Of a stretch of 64,000 bases of DNA, positions 34,518-45,401 are shown one piece after another (within the stretch, counting starts at the first letter, position 1; each line of letters opens with the position of its first letter). The notes beneath the pieces were generated by a model, which saw nothing but the letters and a program-made list of their open reading frames with translations, made no database searches and had not been told where the DNA came from. This DNA comes from Diatrype stigma (Eukaryota > Ascomycota > Sordariomycetes > Xylariales > Diatrypaceae): positions 62,001 to 126,000 of the forward strand of contig JAKJXP020000002.1 in NCBI GenBank assembly GCA_022225965.2. Direction: 5' to 3'. The position numbers and the translations under genes were made by a program.

Positions 34518-36884
34518 TCATTTGATCACCCGATCGACCCAGCGCATCCACCTCTCGTCCTTGCATAGCCGCTCCATCGCCGGTACCGACAAGCTCACGA
34601 ACAGCTCCTGCTCGGCGGCGTCCGCCCTGGCCGGCAGGATCAGCGCCGTGCCCAGGTTCCAGCTGCCGTGCGCCCTCCGTATGGCATCGGGCTTGACGGT
34701 CCCTGTTCCTGCTCCACTGCCACTGCCACCGCCATCAGCACCAGAACCAGTACCAGTACCAGAGACTGCTCCCCCCGCGGACGGCGAAGGCGAAGAAACC
34801 CCCGGGATCAGCCACTCGGCATCGGCGCCGAAGTGGCGCCACGTGTTGAAGGCCAGGGCCTCGGGCGCGCGGGGGTCGTACCGCACGCCGATCAGGCGCG
34901 GGTCGGGCGCCGCTGCCAGCATCGCCAGCCGCCGGTGCACGTAGGCCTGGTCGACGCCGGCGACGGTGTCGCGGACCCGGAGCGCCAGTGCCGCGAGCGC
35001 CTCGTCCTTTTCCTTTTCCGCTTCCGATCCGCCTGCCGCCCGCAGGAGCGGCTCCAGCTCGACCTGCGTCACGGCCGGGAGCGCCGCGTTGCCGAAGTAG
35101 TCCCGCGTCGCCTCCGGGAAGGCGCGGCCGCGCCAGTTCACCGAGTTCCAGAGCTGCGCCGTTTTCGCCCTCGTTGTTGGCGCCGTGCCGGTGCCGGTGC
35201 CGGTGCCGGTTCGGGTTGGGACGACTGCTGGTGGTGGTGGTGGTGGTGGTGGTGGCGATTTTGTGACGACGACTGGTGGTGATGATGATCCTGTGACTGG
35301 CGATCCTGTGACGACTGCGCCTGCGCCTGCGCCTGCGCCTGCGCCGGCTCCTGTCCCTGTCCCTGTCGCTGCCCCTGCGCTGGTCCCGGTCCCTGTCCGC
35401 CTCGTTGTGGTAGGTGTTGTGGGCTTGTTGGTGGCTGTGACTGTGACTGTGACTGCTGGCGCGGCTTGTCCTTGTGCCATGGTACTGCTGGTGCTGGAGC
35501 TATTTCCGGTGGTGCTTATGCTGGTGCTGGTGCTGGTGCTGCTGGAGCGGTCACCAAGGTAATCCTCGGCCCCGCATCGCGCCCTGGTTATGCTGGTGAA
35601 GGCCAAAGCGGCTAGTGCGCAGTAGCAGGTAGTGGTGGTGGTGGTGGTGGTGGCGGCAGATTCTCGGTCGGCATCGTCGCTGGTGGTGGTCCGAAGAGTC
35701 GGTGAGCCAGAGATGCTGGTGCTGCTGCTACTATTACTACCATGGCTGCTACTATTGCTGCTACTACTGCTGCTGCTAGCACGACTAGCGTGGGTCCGGA
35801 TGAGATCCCTTAGCGCCTCCAGTCGCGCATTACTAAACACGAATATCCTACCCGTCCGCTCGATCTCGCTCAGCGGCGTGCCGGCCTCGAGGAATCTGGG
35901 CTGGGTCGGCCCGCTGAAGTCTGGCAGGATCGTGTACTCCGGACACCGAGCCGCCAGCCGCTGGAACTGCGCCCGGAGATCGCCCTGGCTTCTGGTCTTG
36001 CGGTTGACGGTGATGTTGACGTTGCTGCTGCTGCTGGTGGAGGTACCGGCAGTGGTGGTGTTATGGCGGTGGTGGAGGTGGTGGTGGTGCTGGTGAGGGT
36101 GGTGATGGTGGTACTGGTACTGTTGTTTGTACTGGTGGTGGTACTGGTACTGGTACTGGTATTGGTACTGGTGGAGGTGGTAATTGTAATAGTGCCTAGG
36201 CGCGGATAGCGCGATCGTCTGCTCGGAAGGGTGATCGGCGGACCCCTGTCGGGTCTGGGCGGCCAGGCATTCCAAAAATATCCCCAGCGATTGCCCGTCC
36301 ATGACCGAGTGGTGCAGGAATACCGACAGGAGCAAGCCGCCCTGCACGAACCGCGCGTGAACCCTGGACGCGGGCAGCGGTTCTGACGCCCGTTCGGGAT
36401 CGCCCACTGGGCCATACCAGGGATCGACGAACATGGAGGCTGGGAACCCGTCCTCCCTCATGCGCTGGTAGCTCGGCCATGCTGCTCCTGCTCCCCTGTC
36501 CGCCACGCAAGCGTCAAACGGGATGGTGTAAAACGGGGCGCGGTGAATGGAGATCTGTCCTGGCCCACTGCTGTGTAGCCTCCCAGCGAACAGCGGGCGC
36601 GAGCGGGAAAGGCGGCGGAGTGATGTATCGAGATGGCGGACAGCGTCACTGCGCAGTCGATCGTCGCATGGGAAGCACAGCACCACGGAGATGTAGACGC
36701 GTGGGGAGTGTTGGTTCCATATAGATAGCGGCTCCGAGTAACCCTCTTCTTTCTGTGGCGGCTGGACGGGTAGGGTTTGGCACATCCTGGGACTCCAGGC
36801 TCCCCCAACGGTCGCCTGCTGCTTGCTGTTCTTGCTGGTTAGGCTGTTCCGCCGTCTGGAAGATCCAGGCAGAACCCACACCAT
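34518..36884 (-). CDS. HxxxD (BAHD / trichothecene acetyltransferase-like) acyltransferase with giant low-complexity inserts
   Basis: Intronless frame of 788 residues from the ATG at 36884; the ATG at 36785 (MCQTLPVQP) would give 755. Family features: RVYISVVLCFPC, SLRRLSRSRPLFAGRL, and VFLHHSVMDGQSLGIF carrying the catalytic HHxxxDG. Farther on come the strands LWNSVNWRGRAFPEATRDYFGNA and, at the end, a channel-lining domain. A clear DFGWG motif, usual near the C terminus of BAHD enzymes, is not found; FNTWRHFGADAEWLIPG stands roughly there. The enzyme class transfers acyl groups from acyl-CoA to alcohols or amines of small molecules. About 300 residues are simple sequence: a His/Gln/Tyr block after the active site, poly-Ser, poly-Thr, (TG)n, (GA)n and poly-Pro. 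Relatives are usually about 450-520 residues. Whether the inserts are translated, spliced out or have inactivated the enzyme is open. Confidence 0.75.
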   Translation of the reverse strand: MVWVLPGSSRRRNSLTSKNSKQQATVGGAWSPRMCQTLPVQPPQKEEGYSEPLSIWNQHSPRVYISVVLCFPCDDRLRSDAVRHLDTSLRRLSRSRPLFAGRLHSSGPGQISIHRAPFYTIPFDACVADRGAGAAWPSYQRMREDGFPASMFVDPWYGPVGDPERASEPLPASRVHARFVQGGLLLSVFLHHSVMDGQSLGIFLECLAAQTRQGSADHPSEQTIALSAPRHYYNYHLHQYQYQYQYQYHHQYKQQYQYHHHHPHQHHHHLHHRHNTTTAGTSTSSSSNVNITVNRKTRSQGDLRAQFQRLAARCPEYTILPDFSGPTQPRFLEAGTPLSEIERTGRIFVFSNARLEALRDLIRTHASRASSSSSSSNSSSHGSNSSSSTSISGSPTLRTTTSDDADRESAATTTTTTTTCYCALAALAFTSITRARCGAEDYLGDRSSSTSTSTSISTTGNSSSTSSTMAQGQAAPAVTVTVTATNKPTTPTTTRRTGTGTSAGAATGTGTGAGAGAGAGAGAVVTGSPVTGSSSPPVVVTKSPPPPPPPPPAVVPTRTGTGTGTGTAPTTRAKTAQLWNSVNWRGRAFPEATRDYFGNAALPAVTQVELEPLLRAAGGSEAEKEKDEALAALALRVRDTVAGVDQAYVHRRLAMLAAAPDPRLIGVRYDPRAPEALAFNTWRHFGADAEWLIPGVSSPSPSAGGAVSGTGTGSGADGGGSGSGAGTGTVKPDAIRRAHGSWNLGTALILPARADAAEQELFVSLSVPAMERLCKDERWMRWVDRVIK
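35170..36190. repeat. Trinucleotide and hexanucleotide microsatellite tracts inside a coding frame
   Basis: Separate tracts include GCCGGT repeats (35187-35212), GGT repeats (35230-35255), CCTGCG repeats (35319-35345), GCTGGT repeats (35519-35545), GGTGGT (35629-35655) and TACTGG/GGTGGT around 36105-36180. All units are multiples of three, so the acyltransferase frame remains open through more than 1 kb of simple sequence. Confidence 0.85.
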
Positions 36885-38357
36885 CCTCGCCTGCTGCTCC
36901 TCGGGCAACAGCCCAAGCACGCTTCGAGATCAGACGATGATGGCGGCGGTGGCGGCGGCGGCGGCGACGGCGATGACGGCAACGGCGACGGCGCCCGAAG
37001 ACAGGGACGGGTCCAACAAGCTTGACACCGCCCTCTGGTAATATTAGGCTGGTAGGTCTTCAGCGGTGATGTTGGACTCTCGTCGAGAGACTCCTTCCCC
37101 TCGATATCGTGCGTTAGCGAGGTGATGCCACATATTATTATAACCGGGCAAAGCATTGGTCAGTAGCTCCAGGTGGTGATGAACAGCGCAGAGGGGAATC
37201 GGCCGAACGAACATTGTTCGGTGAGAGAGAGGCTTGAGTAGTAAATGCCTCGGCGTACCTTCGAGGACGGTAATAAGAGACTCCCAGACACAGGCGTAAG
37301 AAGTGCCCATATGACCAGTCATTATCATATTGGGCTTTGGCCTACAAGGATTGAGAGCCTGTTGGGCTGACTGCGTCCAAAATGGGGCGGCCGCAGACGC
37401 CTGCATATGCAAGCGCTGCATCTTCCATGTCTGATAGAACCCATGAACAAGGTTTGCATATGTGTATCGGTGAGCCGTGGGTCCCAGCCCAAACGGAGAT
37501 ATATCCGGTCCCATGCGAGCATACCAAGGATGTGATATGTGATCAGCACTATGACTCTACCACCCCGGCGCGCCTTCACTGGTTACCTCCTGAGTGGTTA
37601 CCAAGGAATATCGGTAAGTGTGTGATGCACAACACTAAGCCGACAACCCGTAGGTTTGGTGAGCAGCCCGTCGGGGAAGCCAGCCGGCCTGACTCGCGTG
37701 GTGTCGGCCATCTCGTCATCCCAGGGGCGCCAATTGGACCAACGTCCTGTTCTGATCGAGTGCCTCATCAGCAGTTCGGGCGAAGCTGAGCTACGTGTGC
37801 TGTCATTCGTCAGCACCTCGACTCGGCCGGGAGGAGGGAGGAGAGTGGGAGCGTGGGAGAACGAGAGGCAGATGCCGATTGATCGCCGCCATTTATTGCT
37901 GGCACCGGACAGTCGACCCCAATCATGGGGGGGATAGTCTAGACTCCCGGTCCGTAGGATATGTCACGGACGAGGAATACTCGGGAGCTCCCTCTGCAGC
38001 TCTGCAAGTCATCATGTAATATCGGCACGTCCATTATATGCCAACAGCATGGTAACCCGGGAAGCGTGACCACATCCCGCCCGCCATCCGCAGAAAGCCG
38101 ACACCTCCGACCACGGGCAGCCTAAGAGCAGTGCGCCTCCGTGCTGAGGGATAATCTGTGATAGGCGGAGAGCGAATATTCCACCCTCTCTCGAATACAG
38201 GCCAGATCCCAGTTTCCACCATCTCAGATTCCTTGATCGACGTATTGCTCCGCGGCACATCTCGTATTGAGTGACGTCGTCACTCGTTTGGACAAGCTCA
38301 ACGATTGCGGCAAATGGATCTAACGTCAGCGCAAATGGTCGGTTGCTGTGGCCGGTA

Positions 38358-38371
38358 CCCCCCCCCCCCCC
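38358..38371. repeat. Poly-C run of 14
   Basis: An uninterrupted homopolymer of 14 C followed by five T and another C run. It is prone to sequencing and replication slippage. Confidence 0.9.
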
Positions 38372-40937
38372 TTTTTCTCCCCCCTATCAAGTGGCTAGCT
38401 GAATAGTGCACCGGTTGGCCGGACACGCACACCTTGGCCGGGGAAAACGAAATCTCAAGGTGGGCTTCTGAAAACGGGAAAGACTGAAAATAATTTAACT
38501 GTGATTCAAATATAATTATTCGATTGCCTATGTTACCCTTATGAAAACTCTGTTTCTAACTTCCTTCTCCGTGGCCAATTCCTACGACTTCGCCCCCTTT
38601 TCATGCTTCCGCCAGCTATACGACGCAAGCCATACATACCGCTCGGGGCTTTTCGGCCCCCTGAACAGATTACGATGACAGCATATGACACCTCTGAAAA
38701 CCTCAGGCTATAGTTGCCCTAAGAAGGAATTCATTACTGACTCGCCTCCTACATCGTGTCACTCCGGCCCAGAACATCCCTTGCGTATAAGATATCCCCT
38801 GCTGAGGTGCGGTCAGCCTGTTGCTCTGCATACCAACCCCTCACCGGCTTTCTTCAATCTCGGAGGCGTAGCTGTCATACCCACTTTGCCTTTCAGCAAA
38901 AACACCTCACCGATTGAGAACCACGGAGAATTATGAATATTTTATTACATGATATGGGTTCGAGGTTGTTGTGGCGAAGAAATGCAGAATACCGTATGGT
39001 CCCGAAACTGAAGTCTTTCGTGTGTGAGCCTCAGGGTGCCTGGATAGCGAACCTCGCCATAATATCGATTCTTGGAAGGGACAGCGAGAATTCACTGCTC
39101 AAGGATTCTTCGGGCACTTATATTACGCGAAATTGAGTGGCGTGTACTTTATTGATTTCGTGATGGCCATAACGACATCCATAAAAGTTTATCTATGTAG
39201 CCGATTACTCGTGATTGTATGCTGTTTCTTATTTGAGGATCCCAATATATCACCCCGACAATTCTCTTATCGCAGTGTACTCTCCGCCAGAAGAGTATAC
39301 TGCTCTATCTATGTATTTGATGGATATTGGAAGCTTGAAGACCATGCACTTATCTGCGACGCGCGAATGTTGGTTGTGAATCCTACATAGACTGGAGAGG
39401 TGTTATGGATACCCTATTCTCTTTTTGACGATTAGGAGTGACTGATTATATCATGCTTGTGAGATTTGAAAGCCCGGAATAAAGATCATGAAAAGCCCCT
39501 CCCGCCGCAGCCTTTCTTGTTCCATGGTTGGTATCCCTTGTGCATCATGTTCCAATGTGGCACAACAGTGAAACTGAAAAATGGACTATTGGCCCCCGCC
39601 CTGGCCCCCGCGCAACCTGTCCTTGTGACGGATATAAAATCGGACTGAATGTGCAGACGTTCTTGACAACTTATGAAAGTTATCGTGGCCTTGGCAGCAG
39701 TTATGAATGATGACGAACGCGTATTTATGCGGTGGTTTCAAATCTGCAAAACATAATCGGACGGCTCCATCGCCTGTTTCATTAATGGGCTTTTCGAATT
39801 GGCATGCTTATTGTCTCCATCTCTACCAGAGTCTGCAATGGGATTATTCTGTGATGTTACGTAAATAGATCATGCTGAGACAGACCCTGCTCGTTGCCCC
39901 TTATTACTCGTTATATTATGGATCATTTCAAGTGCGCTATGTATTATTCAGCTTGATTCCGGTCAGCCAACTTACTGTATGAAGAAAAGCGCCATGGAGA
40001 AGACGTTTAGCATACTCCTCTCAACTTGCAACGGCCACTGCCAAGGGTGATATAAAGCCAAGGTGGACCACGCACCCCGTAAGCACAGCTGTGGCCAAAT
40101 ATCTTACAAAGCGCATATCCACACGAGGGGATTATACTTCGGTAGTGTCATAATGCAGTGTCCTATATGGATGTTTAAGAAGTCCCATTATGGGTTATAC
40201 TCTCCCCGTGTATCAACCGATACGATCCCGTAGAAAGCAAATTTGGAATCTGCAGTCGAGGATTGAAGGGAAAGTTTGCAGGTTTTACAAGTTCACTACG
40301 CATTTCCCTTGATATCATACTACGGTTCATACTGCAGTGTTATACTTGTGAATAATAGGTACTTTTTAATGGCACGTAAATAAACTTTCCTCCTTCGGGC
40401 AAGGCTGAACTAGGTAGGAAAGAAGGAAGAATTCACATGACTTAATGGTTATAGGAGACATGCATTTTGAAGTCGATAGGGATCGATATCGTTTGTGCAA
40501 ATTCCATTCCATAGATTGACAGAAAGGGTGCTACATACCATCTTGATTGGTTGTCATTTGAACCAAACAATCTATGGGCTTCATCATGAAAAATGATTAC
40601 CAACGAAATAGATATGAATACTATAATAATCTTCCTGATATCGACTGGTTCTTGCTTCACATCATATTGTTAGCTGTGCTGATTAGATACTTCTATGTCA
40701 CATACCAGACTCAGATACCCTTATGATCTTTTTCTGGACGGTTGGATAGAAGAACCTTATATTCCCACGATGACTATCTAGCCGCATCTATCCACAAGCG
40801 TTGGTGAGGACTAGAGCGGCACTATATAATAATTAGATAGCAACCGACCTGAGTGGAGGAAATAATATCGAAATCAGCCAGAAAGTGATTAAATAGGTAA
40901 AGCCTCGCCCCCATCACTACTCGAGCGTCTCTCGGTC

Positions 40938-41027
40938 CTACTCCTGGCTGAGCTTACACAGGAACTCCCCTGCCCTCTCGAGGTCAACGCCGTATGGGTG
41001 AGGCTCGCTGACCTGGTAGTCCGCTAC
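40938..41027 (-). pseudogene. Possible last exon or relic of a decayed gene
   Basis: On the minus strand a 30-codon frame runs from a plausible 3' splice site (CCACCTAG) to TAG and reads like a soluble protein end: VADYQVSEPHPYGVDLERAG, then EFLCKLSQE. Upstream at 41154-41252 (-) another short frame (MNLNMGEGIAGSAKGDGG) looks coding-like but ends in a stop. The island is GC-richer than its A/T-rich surroundings. I cannot join the pieces into an intact gene and do not recognise the family. Confidence 0.25.
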
Positions 41028-41372
41028 CTAGGTGGGAAGGGGCGAGAGAGCGCGATCGGGGATTCCGGGGTCGAGGGCAGTGACGAGCATAGTGGACCTA
41101 CGCCTTGCGTGTGTCTCTTTAAGGGGACGGGGTTTGTGGGCGACTATGGTCCGTGAGTATGGGGCAATCGGAGTTGCGTAGCTAGGTCGCCGCCATCTCC
41201 TTTAGCAGATCCGGCGATGCCCTCGCCCATGTTGAGATTCATGCCATACTAAGCTTAGTCCCCACGGACCTTGCCCGTGTGGATGAATTGGGCCAGGATT
41301 ACGGTCAGGACCGTCAGCGCGCGCGCGCCCCCAGCGCATCCACTCCAGCACCAACGCCGAACAGAGCAGGAA

Positions 41373-41846
41373 TCAAGCGCCGCCTAAACCGAGCCCTGAC
41401 CCATTAGGTCTCCCTGCATGTAAAATACATCGGGGGGATGGGGTCTCAATACCATTGACCATCGGACGGTTGCTCGTTGCCAACGTACGCGTGAGAGGAT
41501 GTTGTGCCCGGCCCTGGCGCGGCGGGCTAGAGCATCGTATAGCCACGCAGATAACCATGGATGTCCTCGTGATGATGAAGCTGCCGCCATTCGTCGTGGT
41601 TTCCTTATAAGCTGAAGAAAGGTCCAAGAAAGTCTTGATATTCATACATGAACAACCCACTACTATGTAATGACAGCACTGCCCCTTGCAAGCAAGCCGT
41701 ACAATTTCAATCCTACCCGTTGCGGGTTGCTTTCTGGGAATCAAGTTTGACTTGAGACTCCTGCGCGAAATTCGTGAGAATATATCAAAAGGGGGGGTTC
41801 GTCCCAAGGACTTGGTCGCATGCAGAATGGACTGTAGTGACGACAT
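41373..41846 (-). CDS. Unrecognised 157-codon open frame
   Basis: Begins at a true ATG (MSSLQSILHATKSLGRTPP) and is Arg/Ser-rich with scattered Cys, but has no domain that I recognise. A gene made of this and the coding-like pieces at 40938-41250 is conceivable. Chance is equally likely. Confidence 0.2.
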   Translation of the reverse strand: MSSLQSILHATKSLGRTPPFDIFSRISRRSLKSNLIPRKQPATGRIEIVRLACKGQCCHYIVVGCSCMNIKTFLDLSSAYKETTTNGGSFIITRTSMVICVAIRCSSPPRQGRAQHPLTRTLATSNRPMVNGIETPSPRCILHAGRPNGSGLGLGGA

Positions 41847-42090
41847 AGGACGACGACAGTAGATCAGTAAGGCGAGTAGTAGTGATGTTCATATGGATGA
41901 CCAAGAGGCTTTTTTAACAATTGCAATGCATTGACCCTGATATCCGACCGACCACCGAATTCATGCTGTAGTGTAGAACGAACATAACCCTCTTATAGTA
42001 CAAACGCCGTGATGATTCCTCGTTACGCATCAAGCCCCTAATGATGACCGTCATTCATTCCCATGATGGGGGTTTTCTCCCTCCTGTCGT

Positions 42091-42545
42091 TTACAAGGAG
42101 CCCTTGACCTTGCCCTCGGCCTCCTTCGCTGCGCCCTTAGCCTCGCCCTTCAGCTCGGATGCCTTTCCCTTGGCCTCGCCACGGAGCTCTTCTGCGGAGC
42201 CCTTGGCGCTCTCCGCGGCACCCGTGGTAGCTCCCTTGACCTTCTCTGCGGCGGCAGCTGAGGTAGGAAAACATAAGTTAGCGCGAGTCATCTGTGAAGA
42301 AGGAGGTGATATTATATGGGGAGGTCTCGTTGATTCTGGGGGAGGGGGGACTCACCTCCGACGTTGATACCGTCTACCAACTTGTCCGAGACCTTTCGGT
42401 CGACCGTCTTCAAGCTGTCCTTCACGGTCTCGGTCGCTGACTTCTGGGCTGCGAGGCTGGTGCTGAACTGTCGGGGTGCTTGGACCACGGAAGCTCTAGC
42501 GGCGAGGGCCATTCTGCGGCCGGCAACTTTGGTAATGAACGCCAT
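42091..42545 (-). CDS. Small mitochondrial LEA-like protein
   Basis: Two exons: 42545-42356 and 42257-42091 (357 nt, 118 residues). The 98-bp intron has GTGAGT and CTCAG ends. The N terminus (MAFITKVAGRRMALAARAS) is a mitochondrial presequence with a likely cleavage region at PRQFSTSLAAQ. The mature C-terminal half consists of Ala/Lys/Glu/Gly 11-residue periodic helices (AAAEKVKGATTGAAESAKGS, GEAKGKASELKGEAKG). This is the pattern of group-3 LEA and CsbD-like stress proteins, which fold into amphipathic helices on drying or at membranes. A protective role in mitochondria is inferred from composition and targeting only. Confidence 0.82.
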
Positions 42546-43710
42546 GTTTGCTTTTGTGCGTGCGGAATAAAGGTAGGTTTAGAGTTGATGTTGTGAGAAG
42601 TGTCGGACGCAGGTTGATGTTCTTGTAGAGGTGGTATTTGAGTTTGGTACCGCTTAGTTGGGTAGAAAGATGAAGAGAGAAACGGAGGTAGGCGATTGAT
42701 CCGTGGAGAGATGGAAGGAGTCAATTAATAAATCGGGAAGTGTCGAACCTACAAACAATGGGAAAATGATGGTTATGATGTTATTGTATGTTGGATGATT
42801 TGGTGGTGATGTCATAGCTGTCGAAGATCCAACCCGTTTTGGTCTTGGAACGGACGGGCTGACGAGGGTACATGAGGAGCTATGACCTATTGCACTTGAG
42901 AGCTGGAGGGGCAGAGGGGTAAGTACTGTTGCCGCTAATTCTAGTGGATAGTGACTTTTGCAGAGAGCTGGATCAGCTGCGTTAGCCTTTAGGTAGGTAC
43001 CTGCTTTCCCTTGCAAAGTACCTAGGTACTGGAGCTGCCGAGCTGTTGTGGTCCTCGATGGTGCAGCTCCATAACTACATACATACATACAAAGTCCATA
43101 CACAGAGATCCAGAACCCGGGGGCACCTGCATTGGATAGTTATCATACGTACGTTTGCAGTTTGGTCGGTGCGTAATGGAAATGCAGCAAATGGGGGGAC
43201 AATAGAAATCTTCCAAGTTCGCTATGATGCAGCTTTAGTTGAATTCATCACTAGGTATTCGTCGCACACCTGCCCAGGCTGCCAGGTGACTTCAAGGTTC
43301 GTACTGCATGTACGTAGGTTTACGTCTGAAGCTTTGGTGTAGGTATGGCCCCCTATCTCCGCTACCACATCTGACTAGGTATACTAGCTTATAGGATTCT
43401 TGAACACTGTTGCCATAGATCTACCCGACCAAGATGTTGGCCTGATCTACGGCCCGGTCCTTCTAGCTACCGTGTCAGTCACTCTAGTCTCTGGCGGTCA
43501 TTCCCCGGGTGAAGAGAATTGTGGTGCGAAAGAATATGCAATTTATCGTAAACTCGGATAACGATACAACACCCCTTTGGCCCAGGATAATCCAAAACAT
43601 AGGCATCCCTCTAGTGCCATGATGGCACTGCCATCATCAGGAAAACCAGATCGCAACCCTCTCTGCCTCTCCATACCAATGCCCCTGCCTCTGCCACTGC
43701 CACTGCCCCA
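42546..43710. other. Intergenic spacer
   Basis: About 1.2 kb. The left part is the promoter of the LEA-like gene. A palindromic AGTACCTAGGTACT occurs at 43017-43030 and a CATA run at 43077-43090. No gene recognised; the frame at 42654-43103 (-) lacks homology. Confidence 0.6.
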
Positions 43711-44256
43711 TCAGCCAAGCCCAAACTCATTTCCCGCTTCAAGGCACCCCAACGGGCACGCCATCGGTATGGGCTCCAGCACGTCTTTGCCCTTCTTGCG
43801 CTCCCACGCGGGCCCGAGGTTGAAGCTCTTGTTCCACTTGTCGGACCAGACCCAGCCGCTCCGGTAGTCGCCGCCGCACTGCTGGGCGAGGATTTCCAGG
43901 TACTCTTCGAGCTCCTCCCGGACGACGTGGTCGCCGTGGGACAGCTTGCAGTTGCACATCCATATGCCCGCCGTCCGCTGCTCGTCCTCCCAGTAGCTCA
44001 TGCCGCGCCGGGCCACCACGTACGTCTCCCCCCACACGATCGCCTTCTCCTTCGCCTCCTCGACCGCGCACTCGTCCAGCTGGTAGCCCGTGCAGTCGAA
44101 CTTAGTCGCCGGTATCGTCCCGTTGGACAGGAGTGTTTCGCTCGCCTGGTGTGCCTTGAGCCCCCTGTGCTCCTTGTGCTTGTTTCTCAACGGGCCCGCC
44201 ATGGCCCCTGCTGCTGCCAGGAGCACTGCAATCAGTTGTAGGAATGATCGAGCCAT
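43711..44256 (-). CDS. Small secreted cysteine-containing protein
   Basis: Single exon, 181 residues. The ATG at 44256 begins a classical signal peptide (MARSFLQLIAVLLAAAGAMAG); a longer frame upstream would bury it and is rejected. The mature protein has seven cysteines: DCTGY, ECAVE, MCNCKLS, QQCGG and ACPLGC. It also has one N-glycosylation sequon in LSNGTIP and another near KWNKSF. Size, leader and cysteine content fit a secreted effector-like or cell-surface protein, but no family is recognised. An odd cysteine count leaves one free thiol or an intermolecular bond. Confidence 0.8.
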   Translation of the reverse strand: MARSFLQLIAVLLAAAGAMAGPLRNKHKEHRGLKAHQASETLLSNGTIPATKFDCTGYQLDECAVEEAKEKAIVWGETYVVARRGMSYWEDEQRTAGIWMCNCKLSHGDHVVREELEEYLEILAQQCGGDYRSGWVWSDKWNKSFNLGPAWERKKGKDVLEPIPMACPLGCLEAGNEFGLG

Positions 44257-45401
44257 ACTGAGGTACCGGGTTGAATAGGTAGGTTCTACAGGTTGGTAAA
44301 GTAAATGTGTTTGTATGATGACAGGGGTCACGATATTACGAATGGTGTGATGAGGGATCTTGTCTGAGTTTGTGTCGATCCTCAGAAGAGTAAGCCGGTG
44401 TGGATGGATATATGAAGTGGCTCATGGATGAAAATGTCTGTGTGATGGGACAGAACAACTTCTATCTTCTCACCTTCTTCACGGGTTGAAGACCTCTATT
44501 TATACACCAATATGGACTCTATTAAGCTTTGCCATCGATATTCATACTTCCAATCCTCTACTAACATTGTCTGGGAATTGTTTGCCTTGTTAAATATGAA
44601 CCCAGAAATGGTCACGAACATTTGTTGTTGAAGAACTAGCCCGTACGTCTCAGACTATCGTAACTTTGCTATTGCCGTTATATGGCTGTATTTCAAGTTA
44701 AGTTCTATACTCAGATGATTAGGTCCATTTAAGCTTTATTGGACGAAAGAGATGTAAGTGAGTTTAAGGATTAATCCAACCAAACCAAGGAAACGAATTT
44801 TAATTCACATAATACATGTGTAAGATTATTTGGTTCGACGATGGTCTGGTCCGGTATGCTAGCTAACAGACAAGAAGTATTCGCACATAGTTGCATCGAA
44901 GAGCATAGGTAGCAAGCACTGTGGACTTTCACCCATATCTACCTATACACTGTATATCTTCAGCGTCCTCACGCGTCCAATGATGAATTTCTAGTGTGAC
45001 GACAAATGAGTCGGAATCACAAGTCAATGGGTGTTTAGGCTTAATTGGATGGCTCAGAGTAGGTGCTACGTTTTGTTTTAAACCCCATAGAAATACGTAT
45101 ACCCGTAGTAAGTTACTGCATGAATACACATATAGTATTCCGGTTGAAAGTCAACCCTGTTCAGCATATAGGATAGAGTTTCAAGTCCGCTAGATATATA
45201 GTTCGTTGATAATTTGATTCTACGATAGCACATGGTCCTGGAACAAACAAAGTGTTGACGTTCTTCCTACTATGCATATCACGCCAGCTGTCATCTATAA
45301 CGCTGTGCTCTTTAATGATGATTTCTTTGGCGAGGAGGATATGATACGGATAAATACATATTAATTCATGTCAAACAATGGGTTCTGCTCCAGCACTTAT
45401 G
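44257..45401. other. Intergenic spacer
   Basis: About 1.1 kb. It includes the promoter of the small secreted protein gene, with pyrimidine-rich sequence at 44445-44510 on the plus strand. The stretch 44640-45400 is A/T-rich with no gene recognised. Confidence 0.6.

Larger units (their letters stand above)
36885..42090. other. Gene-poor 5.2-kb region with A/T-rich middle
   Basis: Left end is the promoter of the acyltransferase gene, with GGCGGC repeats at 36940-36975. A run of 14 C lies at 38358-38371. The stretch 38480-40900 is A/T-rich with many short frames but no domain. GC content rises again at 40920-41400, where a coding-like tail is seen on the minus strand (40938-41027). The frame 41373-41846 (-) is open from an ATG but not recognised. 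No terminal repeats or transposase remnants were identified by eye. Confidence 0.55.

Noticed and set aside
34668..36096. Several plus-strand frames with poly-Val, poly-Leu and poly-Trp runs
   Set aside because: They are translations of the microsatellite tracts opposite the acyltransferase frame; HHxxxDG and the other family motifs are on the minus strand.
38480..40900. A/T-rich stretch as a repeat-induced-point-mutation relic of a transposon
   Set aside because: No terminal repeats, no recognisable transposase or reverse-transcriptase fragments, and I cannot compute dinucleotide indices by eye; not claimed.
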